Shown here: piece by piece, positions 1 to 10,100 of the stretch
How positions within the stretch are numbered: position 1 is the first letter of the stretch
How the letters are laid out: every line of letters starts with the position of its first letter
Assembly: GCF_018860155.1 (NCBI RefSeq)
Contig: NZ_JAHKNI010000009.1
Location: 1-64,000, forward strand
DNA: 64,000 nt
Reading direction: 5' to 3'
Source: Nocardia albiluteola
Lineage (GTDB): Bacteria > Actinomycetota > Actinomycetes > Mycobacteriales > Mycobacteriaceae
Notes under the pieces: generated by a model
What the model saw: only the letters and a program-made list of their open reading frames with translations
What the model was told of the DNA's origin: nothing
Databases searched by the model: none
Position numbers and translations under genes: made by a program

Positions 1-2
1 GA

Positions 3-240
3 AACAGCAGCGGATCCGGCAGCGGATCCGGCAGCGGATCCGGCTCCGGAAGCAGCAGCGGCAGCAGCAGTGGCTCCGGAAGCAGCAGTGGCTCCGGAAG
101 CAGCAGCGGAGGCGGAGGCGGAGGCGGCGGAGGCGGAGGAAGCAGCAGCAGCGGAGGCAGCGGCGGAGGCGGAGGCGGCGGAAGCACCAGCGGCAAAGGC
201 AGCGGATCCGGCAGCGACAGCACCGGAGGCGGCAGCACCG
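3..240 (+). repeat. Tandem Gly/Ser-coding microrepeats
   Basis: Imperfect 12-bp units (GGATCCGGCAGC, then GGAAGCAGCAGC/GGCTCCGGAAGC variants) run in frame through the N-terminal part of the truncated Gly/Ser-rich gene. They probably vary in copy number between strains through slippage. Confidence 0.7.
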
Positions 241-902
241 GGACCGGCAGCGGCGGCAACCACGGCAACGGAACGTCCCCCAAGACCGCCGCTTTCAGCT
301 CCGGCGGCTCCTCGGGCTCGGGGCTCTCCCTGGGCTCCACCGGCCTGAGCGGTTACTCGTCCTTCGGCCAGAGTGGTGTCGGCAGCCCGTTCAGCGGCGC
401 CTCGGGGGCACTGTCGTCGCTCGAGAACATGCTGCAGACCATGGCTTCCGGCGCGTTCGGCGCGTCGTCCGGTTCGCCCGGTCACTCCGGATCCGGATCC
501 AGGACATCGGGCGTGAGCGGTCTCTGGGGCAGCGGCAACCCGTTCGGATTCGACACCCGCCCGGCGGGTATCGGTGGCGGCGGCGCGGGAGGGGGCGGCG
601 GCAGCTCCGTGATGGCAGCCCCCGACGAGTCCAGGCTGTTCCCCCGCGCGGCCGGTGTCGCCGCCGTGAGCGGCGTAATGGACGTGGCCGCCGAGGCGGC
701 CGTCCCCCGGGCGGGCGTGGTGGAGACCGCCGCTGGGCCGGTGGGCGGCTATCCGATGGGCGGCGGCATGGGCGCCGGTCAGGGTGGTCAGGGCAATCAG
801 CAGAAGGAGCGCAAACGCGCGCCCTATCTGGACGGTAAGGAACATCTCGAGGAGGCCGTCGGCGAGGACCCACTGTCCGTGCGCCCCATTATCGACCGCT
901 GA
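3..902 (+). CDS. Gly/Ser-rich secreted-type protein, 5' truncated by window edge
   Basis: The frame is open from base 3 to a TGA at 900-902, so the start lies upstream of the window. The first ~115 residues are almost pure Gly/Ser, encoded by tandem GGATCCGGCAGC and GGAAGCAGCAGC-type units. Next is a Ser/Gly/Phe-rich middle segment, then a compact C-terminus with a basic stretch (KERKR), the tail APYLDGKEHLEEAVGED and the end SVRPIIDR. Such Gly/Ser-rich proteins with a short conserved tail are common next to WXG100 genes in actinomycetes, so I infer a type VII secretion substrate or cell-envelope protein. It lies 50 bp upstream of a glycosyltransferase and runs the same way. No catalytic domain is visible. 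Confidence 0.7.
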   Translation, partial: NSSGSGSGSGSGSGSGSSSGSSSGSGSSSGSGSSSGGGGGGGGGGGSSSSGGSGGGGGGGSTSGKGSGSGSDSTGGGSTGTGSGGNHGNGTSPKTAAFSSGGSSGSGLSLGSTGLSGYSSFGQSGVGSPFSGASGALSSLENMLQTMASGAFGASSGSPGHSGSGSRTSGVSGLWGSGNPFGFDTRPAGIGGGGAGGGGGSSVMAAPDESRLFPRAAGVAAVSGVMDVAAEAAVPRAGVVETAAGPVGGYPMGGGMGAGQGGQGNQQKERKRAPYLDGKEHLEEAVGEDPLSVRPIIDR

Positions 903-952
903 TCCCGACGTGCCCCGCCTCGTCCCTCTGTTCCCGAATGTGAGCCTCCGCC

Positions 953-2032
953 TTGCGATTCCACGTCGTCAACCAGCCCAATACGCAGACCACCCAGTAC
1001 TACCAGCCGTGCGCGTACACGCAGAAGAACCGTCGCTTCGCGACCATGATGACGCGGCTGGGCCACGAGGTGTTCCTGTACGGCGGCGAGGAGAACGACG
1101 CGGAGTGCACCGAATTCGTCACCCTCGTGACGAAGCAGGAGCAGGCCGAATGGTTCGACAACTTCGACCCCTACCGGCAGCTGGCCAATATGACCTGGGA
1201 TCAGCGCGCCCCGCACTGGGTGGCCTCGAACGATCGCGCCATCACCGAGATCGCCCGGCGCAAGCGGGACCGCGACTTCATCTGCATTCTCGGCGGCACC
1301 TGCCAGAAGCCCATCGCCCAGACGTTCCCGGAGCTGATGACCGTCGAGTACGGCATCGGCTACAGCGGCGTATTCGCCAACTATCGGGTCTTCGAGAGCT
1401 ACGCGTGGATGCACTCGGTGTACGGATCGCGCACCACCGTACCCGGCGTGATGAGCGCCCGCGGCCGGTTCTACGACACGGTGATCCCGAATTACTATGA
1501 GGTGGACGACTTTCCGTTCTCGGCGGAGAAGGACGACTACTTCCTGTTCATCGGACGGTTAGTGGAGCCCAAGGGCATTCAGGTCGCCATCGACACGTGC
1601 AAGCGGTTGGGCGCGAGACTCGTCGTGGCCGGGGCGGGGCAGCCGCCGCCGCCGGAGGTCGCCGAATATGCCGGCGTGGTCGATCATGTGCGCCGCGGCG
1701 AGCTGATGAGCCGCGCCCGCGGAGTATTCGTGCCGTCGCTGTATCTGGAGCCGTTCGGTGGCGTGCACGCGGAGGCGATGCTCTGCGGAACCCCGGTGAT
1801 CACCACGGACTGGGGTGTTTTCACCGAGACCGTGCAGCAGGGTGTGCAGGGCTTCCGCTGCCATACGCTGCGCGAGTTCTGCGATGCCGCCGAATCGGTG
1901 GACAAGCTGGACTATCGGGGCATTCGCGAGTACGCGATCTCCCGTTTCTCCACCGATGTCGTCGGCCCTCAGTACGTGAGGTACTTCGAACGCCTGGAGT
2001 CCCTGTGGGGCGATGGGTGGTATGCCGCGTGA
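953..2032 (+). CDS. GT-B glycosyltransferase (family 1/4 type)
   Basis: This is a 359-residue cytoplasmic glycosyltransferase with no signal peptide or membrane helix. The C-terminal nucleotide-sugar domain has the EX7E signature of retaining GT-B enzymes at E266 and E274 (LEPFGGVHAEAM), preceded by a second Rossmann strand entry (FLFIGRLVEPKGI). The N-terminus MRFHVVNQPNTQTT is typical of such enzymes. An in-frame TGA at 941-943 leaves TTG at 953 as the only start that keeps this N-terminus; its ribosome-binding site is weak. The gene overlaps the next WXG-like gene by 4 nt (GTGA). It therefore sits inside a run of Ser/Gly-rich secreted-protein genes, and I infer that it may glycosylate them. 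The donor sugar cannot be read from the sequence. Confidence 0.85.
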   Translation: MRFHVVNQPNTQTTQYYQPCAYTQKNRRFATMMTRLGHEVFLYGGEENDAECTEFVTLVTKQEQAEWFDNFDPYRQLANMTWDQRAPHWVASNDRAITEIARRKRDRDFICILGGTCQKPIAQTFPELMTVEYGIGYSGVFANYRVFESYAWMHSVYGSRTTVPGVMSARGRFYDTVIPNYYEVDDFPFSAEKDDYFLFIGRLVEPKGIQVAIDTCKRLGARLVVAGAGQPPPPEVAEYAGVVDHVRRGELMSRARGVFVPSLYLEPFGGVHAEAMLCGTPVITTDWGVFTETVQQGVQGFRCHTLREFCDAAESVDKLDYRGIREYAISRFSTDVVGPQYVRYFERLESLWGDGWYAA

Positions 2033-3261
2033 GTAGCGACAACTCCGGTGGCAGCGGCGCCTCGGGCAGCGGCAACGAGGCCCTGACCACCTTCGGCAGC
2101 GGCTCCCATGTCGTCGAGGTCCGGCCCGACGCCCTGATCGCCGATGGCAAGAAGCTGGCATCGCTGCCGGAATTGGTGGGCGGAATCTTCGACACCCTCA
2201 CCTCACTGCACAACAACATCACCGCCCTGGGCCAGCCCTGGGGCGACGACAAGACCGGGGAGCAGTTCTCGCAGGGCGCCTCGGGCTATCTGGCCGCGTT
2301 GAATTCGCTGGTCGGGAACGCAAGCACGGGTAACGACGCCTCCGGGGCGATTCCGGTCTTCGGGCAGATCCTGGTCAACTACGGCGAGACGATCCAGACC
2401 GCGGGACAGGCGTTCGCCTCCGGCGACGACCTCTATGCCGAGTGGATCCTGAAGAACTACGTCGACGAGAGCGCCTCCGGCGATCCGGGGAAGTACTCGG
2501 GCCCGCTGAGTTCGATTCCCGATTCGGGTGGCGGCGGCTCGACCGGCCCGAACAACTATTACTACAACACCGGCGGCGGTGGTGATTCCGGCGGCGGTGG
2601 TCATTCGGGTGGTGATCCCGGTGGCGGCGGATCGGACAACGGTGCCGGGGGCCTCGGCGACGGGTCGCTCGGTGGCGGCACCGGCGGTTCGGGGCTCGGG
2701 CAGAAGGACGAACTCAACGGCTCCCAGCCGGACCCGTCCGGCGACACCTCCGGCACTGCGCCCACCACCTCCGACCTCTCGCCCTACGGCGGCGCGAGCG
2801 GGGCTCCGGATCCGCTCGGTGCGTACGCTCTGGGCCCCAGCGGCGCCGTCCCCGGCGGGCCGTCCGATCCGGGTGGCGAATTCGACTCTGCCGGTGTACC
2901 TTTCGGCGCCGACGGGCCGAAAAGCTATGCGGCGGGCCTGGGCAAGGCGGGTGGCGGCGCCGCCGGGCTCAGCGCCGCGGAGAAGCTGGACCGCTCGCCG
3001 TTCCAGGGCGAGGAGCTCGCCTCGAAGCTGGGAGCGAAGGGGGTGAGTGCGCGCGCGGGCGGTGCGGGCGCCGGCATGCCCGGCATGCCGGGTGGTCTGG
3101 GCGGTGCGACCGGCAAGGGTAAGGACGACGAAAAGAACAAGCGTCGAGACCGGCGGCGGGGGATCTCGCCGGATGTGCAGATCGAATCGGGCGGCGACGA
3201 TGCGCCTCGGCAGCCCGGCGACCCGTGGGAGCGGTCGGGCTGGACCACGGGTGGTGCGTGA
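2029..3261 (+). CDS. WXG100-like domain protein with long Gly/Ser/Pro-rich tail
   Basis: A 410-residue protein starts at GTG 2029 and overlaps the glycosyltransferase stop by 4 nt. Residues ~25-140 form a helical WXG100-like hairpin with the turn motif PWGDD (W71), matching PWGSD in the small WXG100 protein at 44348. The remainder is a Gly/Ser/Pro/Asp-rich low-complexity tail with Gly-Gly-Gly-His/Asp runs, ending in a basic segment (KNKRRDRRRG) and an acidic C-terminus. In actinobacteria WXG100 domains mark type VII secretion substrates or partners. The gene ends 3 nt before the giant effector gene, so it is probably its co-expressed secretion partner or chaperone (inference). No enzymatic domain is seen. 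Confidence 0.75.
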   Translation: MSSDNSGGSGASGSGNEALTTFGSGSHVVEVRPDALIADGKKLASLPELVGGIFDTLTSLHNNITALGQPWGDDKTGEQFSQGASGYLAALNSLVGNASTGNDASGAIPVFGQILVNYGETIQTAGQAFASGDDLYAEWILKNYVDESASGDPGKYSGPLSSIPDSGGGGSTGPNNYYYNTGGGGDSGGGGHSGGDPGGGGSDNGAGGLGDGSLGGGTGGSGLGQKDELNGSQPDPSGDTSGTAPTTSDLSPYGGASGAPDPLGAYALGPSGAVPGGPSDPGGEFDSAGVPFGADGPKSYAAGLGKAGGGAAGLSAAEKLDRSPFQGEELASKLGAKGVSARAGGAGAGMPGMPGGLGGATGKGKDDEKNKRRDRRRGISPDVQIESGGDDAPRQPGDPWERSGWTTGGA

Positions 3262-3264
3262 CGT

Positions 3265-4185
3265 ATGACCTTGCCTCCGGTCATCCCACAGAGCGATATC
3301 CCGCTTCCTCAGGAACTGCACTGGCTGGCCGCCGTCACCGGCGGCACGTGGCCCAAGGGCAGCGAGGGCGGCATGTTCGCGCTCGCGGACGACTGGAACA
3401 ACGCCGCGACCGCCCTGAGCAATCAGGTGCAGGGCATCCAGGACGTGGTGAACGACATCATCTACCACGCGTATCCGTCGGTGTCCGACGTGGACGCGAC
3501 GATGGTCAAGACGCTGACCGATCTGATCGAGCCGTCGAGCGACGCCTCGTTGCCGTCGATCGTCACGTCGATGCAGAGCATCGCGAGCTCGTGCAACAAG
3601 GTCGGTTGCTCGATCCAGGAAAACAAGATCATGACGCTCTTCGCCCTGGCGCAGCTCGCGATCGATATCTTGCTGGCGTGGATCTTCCCGCCGACGGCGC
3701 CGGAGGAGCAGGCCGCGGCGATCGGCCTGTTCCGGGTCATCCTCGCGTGGGGGAAGAAGATCCTGCAAGAGGCGGTGCTCGAAGCCATCGCGGGTGCGGT
3801 GTCGCAGGGGCTGCTGGATTTGGCCATCCAGCTGGGGCAGATGTGGGGTGAGCACCGCCGGGACAGCGTCGACCTGAAGGAGCTGGAGGCCAGCATCGCC
3901 GGCGGTGCGCTGGGCGGTGCGCTGGGTAGCGTATTCGGCCATGCCATGGGCGGGGTGTTCAAGGGGCTCGGCAAGACGGGGGCCGCCGACCTTGTCAACA
4001 GTAGGATTGGAAATGGGTTGCGCCACTTGGCCGTCGGCGGTGCCGGCGGCGTGGGCGGCATGCTCGGCGGCGCCCTGGGCAACCAGGCGATCTACGGCGG
4101 CCCGCTCGAACTGAGTCCGAACGGCATGCTCGCCGGCGTGGTCGGCGGGCTGAGCGGCATCCGCGGCCACGGCGCCGGGGACTCC
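3265..4185 (+). other. CpnT-like N-terminal (WXG100_2) domain
   Basis: Residues 1-307 of the giant protein. The PQELHWLAAVTGGTWPKG opening, a helical hairpin, a hydrophobic helix (LAQLAIDILLAWIFPPTAPE) and a Gly/Ala-rich amphipathic segment match the layout of the protein at 42349 (PQWRWLAWVAGTTWPDG, then LALEIAWAMAFPPTEA). In Mycobacterium tuberculosis CpnT this kind of N-terminal domain accompanies a secreted toxin. I take it as the secretion and membrane-associating part. Confidence 0.8.
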
Positions 4186-7100
4186 GGCATTCATGTCGAG
4201 GCGAACGAGCACGAGAACCTCACCGTGCCGAAGCCGGAAACTACGCTGCCGCCGGAAAAGGCCCCCGAAGCGACGACTGCGCCTCCGAAATCCATTGACG
4301 GTCAGCAAAATCCGGCCGATCAGCGGCCGTCCGCCGACGGCGCCGGGAATTCGCCCTCCGGGATCGAGAAGCAGCAGTCGGCGAACAACGAGTCGCAACA
4401 GTCGTCCTCGACGAGCATCGAGGGGCAGAACTCGGACCGCGACTCCAACCAGAACTCGCAGAACAACTCGTCCTCGAACGGCGACAGCCAGCAGCGGTCC
4501 GGTCCGACGGGCACGTCGAATGACAAGGGCGCGCAGGATAATCAGGCAAACCAGGTCGGTTCGGCACAGCAGAACGCCGGCGGCGATCAGAGCCGGGGGG
4601 ACAGCCAGTCGCCCGGCGGCTCGCCCTCGAAACAGGACGGGATGTCGCCGCAGCCACCGCTGTCGTCGAAGATCGACCCGAACGCCTCCCGCGGCATCGA
4701 TTCGAACGATCGGTCGCAGCTCTCGGACAAGCCGAGCGGCAGCACGTCCTCGGACAAGGGGCCGCTGGCGGGCGCGGGCAAGTCGGAGTCCGGGATCCAG
4801 GGTCCGGTCGCGGGGAAGAAGCAGGACGTCGCGGTCGGCTCGACCAGCGCCTCGGAGAAGGCACAGGGGCAGACAACCGAACCGGTGCACGATCAGCAGG
4901 CGTCGAATTCCACTGCGGGCAATTCGAAATCCGTTGTTCCAGAAGGGAAGTCGACCAATCCCGGAAACCACGAGGAGAGTGGCGGCGAGACGGTCGGCAA
5001 GGACGAGAACGGCAACGCCCGCAAGGGCATGGACGAGAACGGCAAGCAGGACAAGGGGGAGCCGGACAAGGGGGAGCCGGACAAGCAGTCCGCGGGCGGG
5101 AGGACGAAGGACCCGAAGACCCTCGAGCCGAGGTCGAAGCCGAAGGACGACAACAAGGGCGCGCGCGACGTGAAGGATGACGCGCCTCATGCTCCCGCCG
5201 CGGCGAAACGGAGCTGGGCGCGGCCGTCGAACTGGGTCGACCGCATGAACCAGATCACCGTCACCGTCGACCGCGATCTCTTCCGATCGTCGTGGCCAGG
5301 ATGGGGACATTTCCTGCTGAAGTGTGTCGGCCTGCACGGCCTCGCCACCCTCCACGACGGGCTGAAGGCGCACGGCTACCTCACCAGCCGCCCCGAGACC
5401 CCGCCGCCGGTGCGCGGCAACGACGTCGGCAACGACCTGCGGATCGCCAAGAAGCACGGCACCGACGAGGACGGGCACGACCTGTCGCTCTCGCGCGGGG
5501 TGCGCCGGTTCACCACGCAGGAGGCGCAGGACCATTTCGTTCGGATCGCCAAGGGCAGGCCGCTGCGCGACGCCGAGGGTGATCGGATCGACACCGGCTT
5601 CGACGTCACCCGGCTCGTCAGTAAGAAGCACTGGTTCCGGGCCGAATCCGAATGGCTGCTGGTCGCGCCCCAGGACTTCGAGGACAAGGGCGGGGTGTAC
5701 CTCGCGCCCGGTGACGGCACGACGATCACGCACGAGTCGTTCCACAACACCGGCCCGTACGCGGTGGCGACGGTCAAGGTGCGCGACGGAAAGATCGTGT
5801 CGATCACCGACAAGTCCCCGATTTATCACACCCGCCGCAAGATCGGCGACGGCGAGGTGGACTACTACAATTCCGCGCGCCTGCGGAACGTGTTCACGAA
5901 ACTGCTGGGCAAGGACGGCTACGACGAGATCGCGCATCTCGACCGGTTCGGCAAGCCGTATTCCGATGAGGCCAAGGACAAGTGGCGTCCGGAGGATCCG
6001 CCGTCGGAGCGGGCGGAGGATTTCCTCGACGACTCCAAGTCGACGTCGTCCGAGAACGAGTTGGATTCCACGCGGGTCGAATTGGAACCGAAGGGCTCTG
6101 CCGAGGACTACGTCGAGCACCTGTCCACATCAGACCTGGCGGACGCGGTTCGTATTCAGAAGGATTTCATGGATCGCGAACTGTCCGCCGTTCCCGACGG
6201 GAAGCTGGGCGGCAGGCTGTTGCGCGATATGGTGCTGCACGGTTCGGAAGACGACGTGCTGGCCGCGCAGATCGAGATCGTCCGCCAAGGCGAACTGCGC
6301 AGCGGTGGTCACGGCAACATCATGTATCCCGAGCAGATCGCCGCGGCGAAAGCGCTGCTCGGTGCCCAGCACGACGGCTCGCGGACGTATAACGCCGTGA
6401 TCAACATGGAGGCCGGTCAGGGGAAGACGATGGTCGCGATCGCGCATGTGGCCCGATTGGCGATGGAGCACAAGGCTGTTCATTATCAGCTCTCTCAGGA
6501 GCTGCTCGCCAGCCGTGCCTTCACCGAGGCGGTCGACGCATACCGGGCGATCGGGCTGGATATCCGCATGGTGGATCACAACAAGCCGGAAGAGCCGCCG
6601 AGCAATGAGTTCGGGACCGTGTATGTCGGTACGCCGAAAGATTTTGCGTTCTCCATCCTGAACGGTCATCCGGTCCCGGGGCGGCACCTGTTCGGCGACG
6701 AAATCGACCAGACGTGGATCCTCGACAAGGCGTCGTTCATTCAGTCCATGGGGGGCAGTCGTGACGCTCGTCCCGAGGTCGAGCGTGCTGTCGAGGGTGC
6801 CCGCGATTTCCTCGCCGATGCGTTGGGCAAGGGCGACATGAGCCATCTGGATTTCGGCCGCACCACCGATCGGCCCGGTGGCCCGGCGATGCTCACACCG
6901 GAGGGGGAGGCCAAGGTTGTGGAGCTACTGAAAGTCGATCCCGACAAGGTAGATGAGGTGATTCGCCGGGTAAACATGGCCGCCGCCGCCAAGTGGGAAT
7001 ATGTCAAGGGCGTGCACTACATCGTGTACAAGGGCAAGGTCGTCATCCTCGACCCGTTCAGCGGTGAGCCGCTCGCCGATCCCACCCAGTCCACCGAGAA

Positions 7101-10100
7101 CCGTTGGAACGGCGGGCTGGCACAGGCCATCGAGGCCAAGGAGATTGCCGCGGGGAGTGGAAATGTGCGAATACGGGATGATTCCGATACGGGCGAGGTC
7201 AAGACGCTCACCGGCGACGTTTTCTACAGCAAGAAAACGTACGACGGGAAGGGGGGCATGTCCGGTACGGTGCGGCAATTCGCGGACATACTGCACGAGA
7301 AACATGGTATCGAGAAGGTCGTGGTCATTCCCTCGCACCACGTCTCCGGTCGGCAGTCTCTCGACGACACGGTCACCCACGGAGAAAGGGAGCACGTCGA
7401 CACGATCGTCACAAAAATCATCGAGAGGCAGAAGACGGGTCAACCGGTGCTGGTCAACGTCCACGAGGACCACCTCGTGCAACGCGTCGTGGACGAGTTG
7501 AAGGCTCGCCAGGAGGCGACCGGAAACCATTTCGAAGTCAATTGGATCGATGCCGAACGCCGCCTCAACTGGATCGAGGAGGAGGGATCGCGAGCCGGCA
7601 TGCAGGAACGGCTGCAACGCGACATCGTCGATAAGGGCGGTAAAACCGGTGCGGTCACCATTGGAACAGGACTGAACCGCGGCACGGATATGAAACCGGA
7701 CAAGGAATGGAAGAAAAACGGCGGCATACATTCGATTATTACCGGCCACTCCGAACACGAGGTCGTCGATATCCAAACCATCTCCCGCGTCGGTCGCCAG
7801 GACGATGACGGTACGTATGAGTTCGTGATCGACGCCGACAGCCCCCTCTACGCCCTGTCCGACAACCCGTACGTCCAACATGCCGTCATCCAGTACAAGC
7901 AGGCTGTCGAAGCGCACGACACCGAAGGGACCGACAAGACAAAGGACGAGCTCTCCCGGGCCAGCGACACCTTGAGGGCTCTCGTGAAGCCGATTCAAGA
8001 GGCGGCCGCGGATCGCATGCGGCAGCAGTTGGGGGTGCACGGCCCGCTCACACACCCGGCCAACGCTCCGCCCGGTGCCGGTATCTCCGCTCCCGAGCAA
8101 CAAGACCATGTCCCCGAGGGCCCTGCCCACACGGGATACACGCGGGCGCATGTGACGCCCGTGGTCTCCTCCCCGCTGGACGACGAGAACCGGTTGCTGG
8201 ACTACGGACCGCCGAGGGGCACGGTGTCGCTGGATTCCGGCCTGTCGTGGCTGATGCTGCATGACGGAACCCGGGAACTGGCCGTGACCACGCCGCTCTT
8301 CGACGGCATGCCGAAACCCGGGGACGTGAAACAGGGCGGCGGGAACGACTGTTATCTGCACGCACCGCTCATCGAACTGGCGGAAAGTCATCCGAAGTGG
8401 TTGAAATCGCTGTTCGAAACCGATGACCACGGTCGGGTCGGGATGTGGTGGCGCGACGAGAAATCCGGCGAATGGGAGCTCGTCCCGAGCAATCTGACAT
8501 TCCCGGCGAAAACGGACGACACACCGGTCTACGCCGATTTCCGCACCGTCTCCTGGGTGGCGGTCGCCGAGCAGACCTATGCGATCAAATTCGGCGGCGG
8601 TGACTACGCGAAGCTCGAACTCGGCAATTCCGGCGTGGTGACCGAGCGGCTGCTGCCGCCGGAGGTCGCGGGCTCCTTCGGCCAGCGGATGCCCCTGCGT
8701 GGCGCCGACAATCTGCACGAATTCCATCCCCTGCGCCTGGGGCCGGACGAGTTCCTGGACCGCTACGGCGACACCCCGTCCACTCGCGCGATCCTGGCCG
8801 TGGCCGACAGGTGGGAGCAAGACCTGCGTGGCTGGGCCGATTCGATCGCCACATCCGAGACCATGGCACTCGGTGAACGGCCGTCGTGGGCGCCGCTGGC
8901 AGCGGTGTACCACAAGGCCGGCGACACCCCGATGACTCCGGCCGAGGTCGAGGCCTGGCTGCTGGCCCACGATCCCGCCACCTCCCGCGGCTTCGAGGAC
9001 GTCGTAGAACGGCATATCGATCCGAACCTCGAGCAGCAGACCCGCGACCGGATCGCGCACATCGCGAAAGAGATCGCGAAAGACCTGCGTGTGGTGGAAA
9101 CGGCCGCAACCTTGCGCAACGACCAGATGCCGATGGCGAAACATGTGCTCGCCCAGGCGATCTGGCTCGCAAAACGGGGCGACACGGTGTCGTTCTGGGG
9201 CCGGACCACCGCCGGCGTCGCCGGCGGCGCACAGCATCCGGGCACGGGAGTGCGCGCCGCACACCAGTACACCTTCGGCGGCCCGCTACACAACAGCACC
9301 GGGGACCCGGTCGGCGTGTGGCTCATCGACCCGGCGAAAGATGGCGCCGACCCGGCCCGGGTGGTCGACGTGCCGCTCGAGCATATGAATCATCTCGCCG
9401 GCATATCCTCCGGCGGCGTGGGCGGATCCACCTTGCACCGGGACACCGTCCTACCACTCGACCAGGCCGATCCCGCCTACGATCATGCGGCGGCTCCGGC
9501 CCCGTCCCGCACATCCAAGCCGATAGGCAAGGCTCGATCCGGTTGGGGAACCGAACGGCAGCGCAATCGGCAGGGCCCTGCCGCGCCGTCGCCGCTTCCG
9601 GTGAAGAGCGAGCAGCGGCAGCGGGACCGCGCGCACGAGTTGTCCTCGGGTGTGGTGAATCCGGCGAGTGACGGTAGCGCGCCGCCGCTTCCGATGATGA
9701 GCGCGCGGCGGTCGGCGATCCGTGTGCGCGAACAATTCGGAATGTCCCCCGCAACCAGGGCGAAACTGACGCATGGTGCGGCGTCGCAGGCAAATCCGGG
9801 CAATGGGATGCCTCGCTGGGTGCCGGAGTGGCGGCGCATGGAGGTTCATGACCGCGCAGCCGCTTGGCACGCCGCCATGGTTCGCCCAGCTGTCTCCGTG
9901 GAATCCCTGACGGCTCTGGTGAATACGCTGGAATTCGACAACCTCACCCACCACGCCGTTCCCGACGAGGCCCTCGTGAACGTCACGTTGTCCCCGCCGC
10001 AACAGGCCACCGCCGAGCAGACCGGTACCCTCGACCACACCCGCCGCATCGTCGCCACCCAGGCGCAGGCCCGCGAGACTACTCAGCGCAATGCCGCGTG

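Noticed and set aside
3..240. The tandem GGATCC/AGC repeats as a CRISPR-like array
   Set aside because: There are no unique spacers, and the units are short, in frame and encode Gly/Ser.
2203..6120. A 1305-codon open frame on the minus strand opposite the WXG-like gene and the giant gene
   Set aside because: It is an antisense artefact of the strong GC third-position bias. It is rich in Arg/Leu/Val, has no domain landmarks, and the plus strand carries recognisable protein there.
6130..8020. The idea that the ATPase is the cell's housekeeping SecA
   Set aside because: It is fused within a giant effector, and its Walker A (EAGQGKT) and neighbours differ from canonical SecA.
6925..9264. Long minus-strand open frame opposite the SecA-like and first calpain-like parts
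   Set aside because: Composition and lack of motifs mark it as a mirror of the coding plus strand.
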